Positions 39,918 through 47,691 of a stretch of 64,000 bases of DNA are shown piece after piece (positions within the stretch are counted from its first letter, which is position 1; each line of letters begins with the position of its first letter). This stretch comes from Scatomorpha stercorigallinarum (lineage in GTDB: Bacteria; Bacillota; Clostridia; Oscillospirales; Oscillospiraceae). The notes beneath the pieces are model-generated. The model was not told the origin of the DNA and ran no database searches. It worked only from the letters and a program-made list of their open reading frames with translations. The stretch is from assembly GCA_944387865.1 (NCBI GenBank), contig CALXGN010000002.1:62001-126000 (forward strand). The letters run 5' to 3'. A program made the translations under genes and the position numbers.

Positions 39918-41213
39918 TTACTCCTGACTCTCATCCCGGGCGGCCGTTTCCACAGCTTCCGGCACATCCGGGTCGATGCTCTCGCCGAACTCGCTCTCGG
40001 CCGCGGCGGCCGCGGTGGCATCCTCGGCCCCCTCGGGGTTGGTGAAGCGGTCGGCGACATAGGCGCGGCCGCGCGCATAGCGGCGGTTGCCGACCTGGGA
40101 GGCGGGCGTTTCCTCCTCCTTGACGCCAAGGCGCTCGCGGCGGGCGGCGCGCTCTTCGCGCTCGGCGGCCGCTTTGCGCTCGGTATTGGCCTGGGCGGCC
40201 TGGGCCTGCTGCTTTTTCTTGCTGGTGTTCTTGTTCACCGTGGTGGCGTTCATCGCGCGCAGGCGCTCGGTCTCCTGCCGTTTGCGCTCCAGCTCCTCCT
40301 CACGCTCGCGCTCCTCCGCGCGGCGCACGGCGTCCTCGGCGTCCAGCTTCTTCTTATAGTAAGCGGTGAGCCCCGTGTCGCGGATGATGCCGGTGATGCT
40401 GTTCATGATCCAGTAGATGCCCATGGCGGCGGGCAGGGTAAAGCCCAGCCAGAGGGACATCAAAGGCATCATCCAGACCATCATCCTGTTCGTGCTCTGG
40501 GCCTGGGCGGTGGTGGCGGTGGTGCCGTTTACCTTCTGGCTGATCTGCATGGAGAGATAGCTCAGCGCCGCGGAGATGATGGGGATGAGGAACAGGCCGA
40601 TGACGGGCCAGACGCCCTCAGAAAAGTCGAAGGCCCAGAAGTGCCAGTTGGGCGTGGCGGCCAGGTTGAGCCCCAGGAAGTTGAAGTCCATGGGTATCAG
40701 CTTGTCCGAGATGCCGGCGAACTGGTCAAAGTTGGCGGTGATGAACTCCGACTGGTAGATCTGCGCGTAGTAGGAGTTTGCCCCCTCGGCCAGGGCGAAG
40801 CCCAGCTCGTTGAGGCGGTTGAGCAGCGCGCCGCCCTCGGCCAGCAGCTCGTCCGGGACGCCCATCACGATGGTCAGCGGTTTGATGACCGCGCGGTAGA
40901 GGGCGAGCAGGATGGGGAAGGGCAGCAGGCTCCAGAGGCAGCCGCCCATGGGGCTGGCCTTCTCCTGGCGGTAGAGCTTTGCGATCTCCTCGTTGAGCTT
41001 CTGCTGGTTGCCCTCGTGCTTTTTCTGCAGCTCCATCAGCTTGGGCTGCAGGCGCGTCATGCGCATCATGCCCTTCTTGCTCTTGGCCATGAAGGGCAGC
41101 AGCACGATGGTGACAGCGAGCGAGAAGAGGATAACGGCCAGGCCGAAGTTGCCCGTCAGCGCATAGAACTGACGCATCAGCCAGCCAAACGGTGTTGCTA
41201 TCGCATCAAGCAT
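39918..41213 (-). CDS. yidC: Membrane protein insertase YidC/Oxa1
   Basis: 431 residues. Inserts membrane proteins alone or with SecYEG. The Firmicute-type core has five helices: ATPFGWLMRQFYALTGNFGL, the cytoplasmic loop MRMTRLQPKLMELQKKHEGN, GGCLWSLLPFPILLALYRAV, MVWMMPLMSLWLGFTLPAAM and YWIMNSITGII. The C-terminal ~140 residues form a long, charged, coiled-coil-prone tail, longer than usual, which in homologues helps ribosome docking. No lipobox is seen at the N-terminus. ATG at 41213 after GAGGAGACAAAGAC. Part of rpmH-rnpA-yidD-yidC-khpB. Confidence 0.95.
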   Translation of the reverse strand: MLDAIATPFGWLMRQFYALTGNFGLAVILFSLAVTIVLLPFMAKSKKGMMRMTRLQPKLMELQKKHEGNQQKLNEEIAKLYRQEKASPMGGCLWSLLPFPILLALYRAVIKPLTIVMGVPDELLAEGGALLNRLNELGFALAEGANSYYAQIYQSEFITANFDQFAGISDKLIPMDFNFLGLNLAATPNWHFWAFDFSEGVWPVIGLFLIPIISAALSYLSMQISQKVNGTTATTAQAQSTNRMMVWMMPLMSLWLGFTLPAAMGIYWIMNSITGIIRDTGLTAYYKKKLDAEDAVRRAEEREREEELERKRQETERLRAMNATTVNKNTSKKKQQAQAAQANTERKAAAEREERAARRERLGVKEEETPASQVGNRRYARGRAYVADRFTNPEGAEDATAAAAAESEFGESIDPDVPEAVETAARDESQE

Positions 41214-41259
41214 GTCTTTGTCTCCTCAGTGGGTCGTAAGTGAGCCGCGCCGGGGGATA

Positions 41260-41478
41260 TCAGGGCACGGGGTCATAGAACTCGTGCTCACCGAAGTGGA
41301 AGGGGTGGCAGCGGCAGATGCGCCGCAGCGCCAGCCAGCCGCCCTTGAGCGCGCCGTATTTTTCAATGGCCTCCAGCGCGTACTGCGAGCAGGTGGGCAC
41401 GAAACGGCAGCAGGGCGGCGTCAGCGGCGAGATGCGCCGGCGGTAGAAGCGTATGGCGGCGAGCATGAGCTTTTTCAC
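41260..41478 (-). CDS. yidD: Membrane protein insertion efficiency factor YidD
   Basis: 72 residues from the GTG at 41478, which overlaps the rnpA stop (GTGA); an ATG at 41466 is a weaker option. The family signature is complete: RFYRRRISPLTPPCCRFVPT, CSQYALEAIEKYGALKGGWL and RICRCHPFHFGEHEFYDPVP. The conserved cysteines are present. An amphipathic peripheral protein that helps YidC-dependent insertion. Confidence 0.95.
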   Translation of the reverse strand: MKKLMLAAIRFYRRRISPLTPPCCRFVPTCSQYALEAIEKYGALKGGWLALRRICRCHPFHFGEHEFYDPVP

Positions 41479-41831
41479 GCCTCCGCCTCCTCCGCGAGCA
41501 GCTTCAGCTCCGCGGCCGCGCGCAGCAGCTCCCGCTCCAGGCGGGCGTACTCGGCCTGCGCCGCGCGGTGGCGCGCGACGACCACGATGTCGTACCCGCG
41601 GCGGAAATCGCCCTCGTGCAGGCGGTAGATCTCCCGCAGGCGGCGGCGTATGCGGTTGCGCACCACGGCGCAGCCGATCTTGGCCGAGACGGTGAGCCCC
41701 AGCCGGTTGCCGCGCGAGCCGTTGCGCTTGGCATATACTACCAGGCACTTCTCCGCGGCGCTCCTGCCCCGCGAATACGCGCGGCGGAAGTCGTTGTTGC
41801 GCCGCAGCGATTCTGTGAAGTCCAACAGCAT
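41475..41831 (-). CDS. rnpA: Ribonuclease P protein component
   Basis: 118 residues from the ATG at 41831 (AGGAAGGGA before it). Protein cofactor that helps RNase P RNA mature tRNA 5' ends. N-terminus LDFTESLRRNNDFRRAYSRG; RNR motif region KIGCAVVRNRIRRRLREIYR; GYDIVVVARH near the end. Flanked by rpmH upstream and overlapping yidD, the canonical order. Confidence 0.96.
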   Translation of the reverse strand: MLLDFTESLRRNNDFRRAYSRGRSAAEKCLVVYAKRNGSRGNRLGLTVSAKIGCAVVRNRIRRRLREIYRLHEGDFRRGYDIVVVARHRAAQAEYARLERELLRAAAELKLLAEEAEA

Positions 41832-41925
41832 TCCCTTCCTGAAAGCGCCGAAACCGCACAAAGGGCGGTCATAGGCCGCCCCTGATGGGTCATACGTTAT
41901 TGTTTTTGCCCCCTTGCGGCCTCAC

Positions 41926-42060
41926 TCAGTAGCTGAGCTTGGCGCGGCCCTTCGCGCGGCGGCGGGCAAGGACCTTGCGGCCGTTGCGGGTGGCCATCCT
42001 CTTGCGGAAGCCGTGCTCTTTTTTCCTCTGGCGTTTCTTGGGCTGATAGGTGCGGACCAT
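41926..42060 (-). CDS. rpmH: 50S ribosomal protein L34
   Basis: 44 residues, complete: MVRTYQPKKRQRKKEHGF, then RKRMATRNGRKVLARRR, ending AKLSY. Normal length for L34. The ATG at 42060 follows AAAGGATGTATAAAA. First gene of the rnpA cluster, under the strong promoter at 42160-42188. In most bacteria dnaA lies next to rpmH; here a membrane-protein gene takes that place. Confidence 0.97.
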   Translation of the reverse strand: MVRTYQPKKRQRKKEHGFRKRMATRNGRKVLARRRAKGRAKLSY

Positions 42061-42159
42061 TTTTATACATCCTTTCCGGTGTTATACTCAACGGCGGCGC
42101 GGCTTTGCCGGCCGCTGTAGTTGACTTCTTTAGCCGCTCCCGAAGGCGCGGCAACGGCT

Positions 42160-42188
42160 ATTATATAAAACCGCGGCGCTCCTGTCAA
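42160..42188 (-). promoter_or_regulatory. Promoter of the rpmH-rnpA-yidC cluster
   Basis: TTGACA (42188-42183), 17-base spacer, TATAAT (42165-42160): full consensus on the minus strand. The -35 overlaps the stop codon of the upstream membrane-protein gene. The leader is about 95 bases. Confidence 0.92.
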
Positions 42189-43144
42189 CGGTTTTTTTGC
42201 CGCGGCTCGCCGGGGTCGTACTCCACGAAGCTGCCGGCGAACTCCTCGTCCTCGCGCTCGGCGCGCAGCGCGTCGTCAAGGGTGCCGAACTCCTCCGGCG
42301 GCTGCGCCGGCGGCGCGTCCGGCTCCTCCTCCGTCTCCCGGGGGACCGCCTCCGGCGCGCGGCGCAGGTTGGCGGCCAGCGAGGCGAGGAAAAAGAGCTG
42401 CATCAGCGCGCTGCCCGCCAGCAGCAGCTGCAGCGCCATCAGGCGGCTGTCCGGCAGCGCGGTGAAGCAGAGGAAGGCCCCGCAGGCGCAGAAAAACATG
42501 GCCGTATAGGCCCGCGGGCGGCCGAAGGCGTGCCCGGCCAGGTAATAAAAGGCCAGCAGCGAGCAGGCGATGGCGCTGATCTCCGGCCCGTAGCGCCAGA
42601 CGACGGCGGTGGCGGCATCCTGCCGGTAGCTGACCACCAGCCAGAAGCAGCAGAAGGCCACGGGCAGCACGCAGGCCAGGCAGACCAGGGGCGAGGCCCC
42701 GCTGCTTTCCTTTTCACCGCGGCCGCCGGCGGCGGCCATGCCGGCGAAGCCGGCGTCCGCCAGCAGGCCCAGCAGCGCGAGCACGCGCAGCAGGGAGGCG
42801 TACTGGCTGCTGCCCGCCGTCAGCAGCAGGGCGAAGCAGGCCACGGCCATGAACGCGGCGATGATGAGCCAGGCTGCGCGGCGGATAACGCCGCCGCCGG
42901 CGTGCGCCGCGCCGAAGCCGGCGGGCGACACCAGACGCTCGTGGTTTTTGAGGTACCAGATGGCGCCCAGCATGGCGCCGGCCGCCGCGATGCAGAGCAG
43001 CAGCAGTACCGCCCCCCAGATGTTCCCGCGCACATAGAGCCCGTGCTCGTCAAAGGCGGTCAGGTCCTGCATCCAGCGGGTGAAAAGGCCGAAAGCGCCC
43101 GCCACGCAGACGCCGCAGCATATCGTCAAGGCGTTGTTACGCAT
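42185..43144 (-). CDS. Multi-pass membrane protein of unknown function
   Basis: 319 residues from the ATG at 43144 (AGGAACGGGATAT before it). About seven or eight hydrophobic segments (GAVLLLLCIAAAGAMLGAIW, AAWLIIAAFMAVACFALLL, PLVCLACVLPVAFCCFWLVV). A hydrophilic, Glu/Pro-rich cytoplasmic tail of ~60 residues ends the protein. I do not recognise the family. The opposing neighbour is spoIID. Its own promoter (43199-43228) and the rpmH promoter bracket it. Confidence 0.65.
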   Translation of the reverse strand: MRNNALTICCGVCVAGAFGLFTRWMQDLTAFDEHGLYVRGNIWGAVLLLLCIAAAGAMLGAIWYLKNHERLVSPAGFGAAHAGGGVIRRAAWLIIAAFMAVACFALLLTAGSSQYASLLRVLALLGLLADAGFAGMAAAGGRGEKESSGASPLVCLACVLPVAFCCFWLVVSYRQDAATAVVWRYGPEISAIACSLLAFYYLAGHAFGRPRAYTAMFFCACGAFLCFTALPDSRLMALQLLLAGSALMQLFFLASLAANLRRAPEAVPRETEEEPDAPPAQPPEEFGTLDDALRAEREDEEFAGSFVEYDPGEPRQKNR

Positions 43145-43198
43145 ATATCCCGTTCCTGTCCATATAGAATATACCGGCGGCAGAGCCGCTATCAAAGC

Positions 43199-43228
43199 AT
43201 TGTATACCTTTTTGACGGCATAAGTCAA
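43199..43228 (-). promoter_or_regulatory. Promoter of the membrane-protein gene
   Basis: TTGACT (43228-43223), 18-base spacer, TACAAT (43204-43199) on the minus strand, in the divergent gap with spoIID. Confidence 0.65.
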
Positions 43229-43245
43229 GCACGGGAGGTACAGCC

Positions 43246-44196
43246 ATGAAGACTATCGTCGCCGCGGCGCTCGTCTGCCTTGTCATCGCCCTCGCCCTGC
43301 CGCTGCTGCTCGCCCCCGGCGCGGCGCCGGAGGAGCCCTCCGCCGCGCCCGGCGCGGACGCGGAGACGGTGTTCACCGTCCTCATGGACGGCGAGGTGCA
43401 TACGGTGGACATGGCCTCATACCTGCCGGGGGTGGTGGCGGCGGAGATGCCCGCGCTCTTCGAGCCGGACGCCCTGAAGGCCCAGGCCGTGGCCGCGCGC
43501 AGTTTCATCCTCAGCCGCACGCGCACGGTGAACGCCGCCCACCCGGAGGCCGACGTCTGCACCGACTCCGGCTGCTGCAAGGCCTACGCCACGGAGGACG
43601 AGCTGCGCGAAAAGTGGGGCGCGGACTTCGACGCCTACTGGCAGAAGATGCTCGCCGCCGTCCGCGAGACGGACGGGCAGTACCTCTCCTACGAGGGCGA
43701 GCCCATCTTCGCCGCCTTCCACTCCTCCTCCGCCGGCATGACGGAGGATTCGGGCGCGGTGTGGAACGCCCTGCCCTACCTTGTCAGCGTCCCCAGCCCG
43801 GAGGAGGCGGAGGACGTGCCCGATTACGTCACAACTGTGACCTGTACGGACGGCGAGTTCGCCGCCCGGCTGCGCGAGGGCTATCCCTACATATCCCTCG
43901 CTTCCGACAGCGCCGCCTGGGTGGAGGATGTGGCGCTGGACGAGAGCGGGCGCGTCGCGTCCGTCACCGTCTGCGGGCAGGAGATACCGGGCACGGAGAT
44001 GCGCACCCTCTTCGAGCTGCGCTCCACGGCCTTCACGCTCGAGCACGGGGAGGGCGGCTTCACCTTCACCGTCACCGGCTACGGCCACGGCGTGGGCATG
44101 AGCCAGTACGGCGCGAATGTGCTGGCGGGGCTGGGGACGCCCTATGAGGACATCCTCGCGCACTATTACCCCGGCACGGAGCTCATCATGGGCTGA
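43246..44196 (+). CDS. spoIID: Stage II sporulation protein D
   Basis: Membrane-bound lytic transglycosylase for engulfment, partner of SpoIIP at 20.4 kb. 316 residues: N-terminal signal anchor (TIVAAALVCLVIALALPLLL), then the SpoIID domain. The catalytic Glu67 lies in LPGVVAAEMPALFEPDALKA, followed by QAVAARSF. A Cys motif CTDSGCCKAY follows, and the C-terminus has GYGHGVGMSQYGANVLAG. The ATG follows GGGAGGTACAGCC. It stands alone and ends directly against the addA stop codon. Confidence 0.95.
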   Translation: MKTIVAAALVCLVIALALPLLLAPGAAPEEPSAAPGADAETVFTVLMDGEVHTVDMASYLPGVVAAEMPALFEPDALKAQAVAARSFILSRTRTVNAAHPEADVCTDSGCCKAYATEDELREKWGADFDAYWQKMLAAVRETDGQYLSYEGEPIFAAFHSSSAGMTEDSGAVWNALPYLVSVPSPEEAEDVPDYVTTVTCTDGEFAARLREGYPYISLASDSAAWVEDVALDESGRVASVTVCGQEIPGTEMRTLFELRSTAFTLEHGEGGFTFTVTGYGHGVGMSQYGANVLAGLGTPYEDILAHYYPGTELIMG

Positions 44197-47100
44197 TCAC
44201 AGCTCCACCGCCGCGCCGCAGCTGAGGAAATAGACGATGCGCCGCCGGACGGCCTTCCCCGTCACGCGCGAGAGCGCCCAGGCATAGGACTCCAGCTGCG
44301 GCAGGTAGCCGCGTGCGCGCTGCGCGGCCCCGGCGGCGTCCACGCGGTCGGTCTTGTAGTCGATGACGGTGGCGCCGTCCTCGTCCAGCAGGCAGCAGTC
44401 CACGACGCCCTGCAGCAGCACCTCCTCGTCCTCCGGCGCGCCGGGGATGAACTTCCCCGCCGGGCAGAGGACGGAAAAGGGGAACTCGCGCAGCACCCGC
44501 GGCGCGTCTGTGATGAGCCGCCCCGTCTGCGAGCGGGCCAGGCGGGCGATGGCGGCGGCGTCCACGGCCGCGGCCTCTTCCGGCGAGAGCCGTCCCTCCG
44601 AAATCAGCCTCTCCAGCTCGCGCGCGGCCCCGCCGTCCTCCGCCGCGGCGGCAAGGTCGATGTAGCGCAGCGCCAGGTGCGTGGCCGTGCCGCGCTCGGC
44701 GGCGGAGAGGTCGCGCTCACCGCCCAGGTCCGGCCGGCGGAACGTGCGCCGCCCCCGCGGCGGCAGGTGTTCGGCCTCCTCGTCCGGGATATAGAGGCTC
44801 TTGAGCTCCGTGGCCGTGATCTTCGAAGGCACGCCCTCCGCCGCGCGGTGGGGGTATTCCCAGGCGAAGGCGGCGCACATGCGCGCATAGGCCCGCTCCT
44901 CAAGGGCGCGTTGCGCGCTCGCATCCTCCGCCGCCGGCGCGTTGGGCAGCACGCGGCGCTCCTCCCCGCCGGGATAGACGGTGCTGAGCGCGATGTGCGC
45001 CCCGCCGTCCGCCAGGGCGGCGGAGATCAGCCACTGGGCGGGGCTCGACATGCCGGCCAGCACCTCCGCGGCCATCGGCTTCGTGACGGAGAGGGCCAGC
45101 TTTTCCAGCTCCTTTTCCGGGTCGCGCAGCGCGCAGGTGATGATGAGCCGCTCTTTCGCGCGCGTCATCGCCACATAGAGCAGGCGCATCTCCTCGCTCA
45201 GCGTCTCGCGCTCCGTGCGCCGGGCGATGGCCCGGCGGGCGATGGTGGGGTACTCGATTCCGCGCGCGGCGTCCGTCAGCCTGGGCCCCAGGCCCAGCTC
45301 GGGGTGCATCAGCACGGCCCCGGCCGTGTCCTGGCGGTTGAAGCGCCGCGCCGTGTCGCACAGCAGCACGATGGGGAACTCCAGGCCCTTGGAGCGGTGG
45401 ATGCTCATCACGGTCACCGCGCCGCCCTCCGCCGCCTCGGCGCCCATCGGCTCCGCGCCGCGATCTTCCAGCAGGCGCAGCCAGCCGAGGAAGCGGTGCA
45501 GCCCGCGCCAGAGCGTGGCTTCAAAGCGCTTCGCCAGCTCAAAGAGCCGCGCGAGCTGCGCGCGGCGCGCCTCCCCGTCCGGCATCGCCGAGCAGAGCGC
45601 GAAAACATCCAGCCGCGCGTACACCTCCTGCAGCAGCTCGCTGAGCTCGGCGTCGCGCGCCAGGGCGCGCAGCGCCCCCAGCGTGTCCAGGAAGGCGCGG
45701 CAGCGCCCGTCGCCCTCCGCGGCGCGCTCCAGGCAGTCGTAAAAGGGCTCGCCGCCGTCGCCCTGGATGCGGATGGCCGCCAGCTCGTCCGGCGTGAAGC
45801 CGAAGAGCGGCGAGGAGAGCGCGGCGATGAGCGGCACGTCCCGCCGCGGGTTGTCGATCACGGAGAGCAGAGAGAGCATCATGCGCACCACCGGCGAGGA
45901 GAAGAAGCCCTCCGACACGCCGGACTGCACGGGCACGCCCTCGCGCTCCAGCGCGCGGCGGAACACCGCGCCGGACACGTTCGCCGAGCGCAGCAGGATG
46001 GCCACGTCGCCGTAGCGCGCGGCGCGGCGCGCGCCGTTTTCCGTCACCAGCGCGCCGCCCTCCACCAGCGAGCGGATGATGCGCGCGGCTTCGGCCGCCT
46101 CGCACTCGGACTTTGCCGGCTGTTCGCCGTCCTCGTCCGCCTCCGGCACGGCCACGGCGCGTATCTCCGGGAGCGGCACGCCGCCCTCAAAGCTGCCGGC
46201 GGCGCGCAGCGCGGCGCGTTCGTCATAGTCCAGCTCGCCCAGCCGCCGCGACATGATGCAGCCGAAAACGGCGTTCACCGCCGCCACCACCTCCGGCCGC
46301 GAGCGGAAGTTGTCGCTGAGGAAGATGCGCCGCGGCACGCCCTCGGGCGCGGGGGCGTCGGCATAGCTGAGGTATTTTTCCAGGAAGATCGTGGGGTCGG
46401 CCAGGCGGAAGCGGTAGATGGACTGCTTCACGTCGCCCACCATGAAGAGGTCGCGCCCCTCGCGGGAGACGGCGCGGATGATGAGGTCCTGCACGCGGGA
46501 GACGTCCTGGTACTCGTCCACCATCACGCCGTCGAAGCGGCGCGATATCTCGCGCGCGGCGCGCGTGGGGCGGCCATCGGCGTCAGTCAGCAGGCGGGCG
46601 GCCATGTGCTCCAGGTCCGCGTAGTCCACCAGCGAGCGGCGGCGCTTTTCCGCCGCGTAGCGCCTGTCGAAGTCCAGCAGCAGCGCCAGCAGCGCGCGCA
46701 TGGGCCCCGCCGTGCGCGCCAGGTCGCCCAGCAGCTTGGCGCTGTCCTCGGCGAAGAGGCCCGCCAGCTTGCCGGCGGCTTTTTTGCAGCTCTCGCGCCG
46801 GGCCTTGATGAAAAGGGCCTCCTCGTCCTCCGACGCGCCCTTGAAGCGGCCGATGCGCGGGAAGGGCACGGGCAGGCAGGCCCTCGCCTCGTCCCAGCCG
46901 AGCTCGCCCTCCGCGGCGAAGCGGCGCAGGCCCTCCGCCGTGTCGGAGAGGCTGGGGACATAGGCCTTTTCCAGCCGCTCGTCGCCGGCGCAGCGCTGTA
47001 TCAGCGCGTCCATCTCCCCGGCCCAGTAGAGGGCCGTGTCCTGCGCCGAGCGCATCAGCTCCGCGCCCCAGGGCGTGTCCAGCGCGTCCGCCGGCAATTT

Positions 47101-47691
47101 GGCGAGCAGCCCGGCCTGCCCGCGCGCCCAGTCCTCGGGCCGCGCGTGGCTCTGCAGCTTGTCATAGAGCCGCAGGATGAGCTCCGCCAGGCGGCGGTCG
47201 TCGCGCCCGGCGCCCACAGTGTCCGCCAGGGCGAGGAAATCCGCCTCCGCGCGCTCATAGCCCTCATCCAGCGCGCGCTCGAGCGCGAGGGCGCGCAGCT
47301 CGGATGCGCGGTCCTCGTCGGCGACGGCGAAATCGGGCGATACGCCCGCCTCGTGGGCGAATTCGCGCAGCACCGCGGCGCAGAAGCCGTGGATGGTGCC
47401 GATCTGCGCGCCCTGTACCAGCGCCGCCTGCCGGCGCAGCCGCTTTGAGCCGTCCCGCCGCGCGCGCTCGCCCAGCGCGTCGGAGATGCGCACGCGCAGC
47501 TCGGCCGCGGCGGCCTTGGTGAAGGTGATGACGAGGAAGGCGTCGATGTCCGCGCCCTGCTCCACCAGGCGCAGCAGCCGCTCGGTGAGCACGCGCGTCT
47601 TGCCGCTGCCCGCGGCGGCGGAGACCAGTATCTCCCCGCCCGCGTCCTCTATCGCCAGCTTCTGCCCCGGCGTGGGCCTGAATTCAGCCAT
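44197..47691 (-). CDS. addA: ATP-dependent helicase/nuclease subunit A
   Basis: 1164 residues from the ATG at 47691 (GAGAGG before it). UvrD-type helicase and nuclease subunit that, with AddB, resects double-strand breaks for RecA repair. Walker A SAAAGSGKTRVLTERLLRLV (residues ~24-43); Walker-B and motif III region GVMVDEYQDVSRVQDLIIRA with VGDVKQSIYRFRLADP; motif VI LYVAMTRAKERLIIT; C-terminal RecB nuclease core VIDYKTDRVD. It overlaps addB by 8 bases. Its stop shares TGATCA with that of convergent spoIID. Confidence 0.96.
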   Translation of the reverse strand: MAEFRPTPGQKLAIEDAGGEILVSAAAGSGKTRVLTERLLRLVEQGADIDAFLVITFTKAAAAELRVRISDALGERARRDGSKRLRRQAALVQGAQIGTIHGFCAAVLREFAHEAGVSPDFAVADEDRASELRALALERALDEGYERAEADFLALADTVGAGRDDRRLAELILRLYDKLQSHARPEDWARGQAGLLAKLPADALDTPWGAELMRSAQDTALYWAGEMDALIQRCAGDERLEKAYVPSLSDTAEGLRRFAAEGELGWDEARACLPVPFPRIGRFKGASEDEEALFIKARRESCKKAAGKLAGLFAEDSAKLLGDLARTAGPMRALLALLLDFDRRYAAEKRRRSLVDYADLEHMAARLLTDADGRPTRAAREISRRFDGVMVDEYQDVSRVQDLIIRAVSREGRDLFMVGDVKQSIYRFRLADPTIFLEKYLSYADAPAPEGVPRRIFLSDNFRSRPEVVAAVNAVFGCIMSRRLGELDYDERAALRAAGSFEGGVPLPEIRAVAVPEADEDGEQPAKSECEAAEAARIIRSLVEGGALVTENGARRAARYGDVAILLRSANVSGAVFRRALEREGVPVQSGVSEGFFSSPVVRMMLSLLSVIDNPRRDVPLIAALSSPLFGFTPDELAAIRIQGDGGEPFYDCLERAAEGDGRCRAFLDTLGALRALARDAELSELLQEVYARLDVFALCSAMPDGEARRAQLARLFELAKRFEATLWRGLHRFLGWLRLLEDRGAEPMGAEAAEGGAVTVMSIHRSKGLEFPIVLLCDTARRFNRQDTAGAVLMHPELGLGPRLTDAARGIEYPTIARRAIARRTERETLSEEMRLLYVAMTRAKERLIITCALRDPEKELEKLALSVTKPMAAEVLAGMSSPAQWLISAALADGGAHIALSTVYPGGEERRVLPNAPAAEDASAQRALEERAYARMCAAFAWEYPHRAAEGVPSKITATELKSLYIPDEEAEHLPPRGRRTFRRPDLGGERDLSAAERGTATHLALRYIDLAAAAEDGGAARELERLISEGRLSPEEAAAVDAAAIARLARSQTGRLITDAPRVLREFPFSVLCPAGKFIPGAPEDEEVLLQGVVDCCLLDEDGATVIDYKTDRVDAAGAAQRARGYLPQLESYAWALSRVTGKAVRRRIVYFLSCGAAVEL

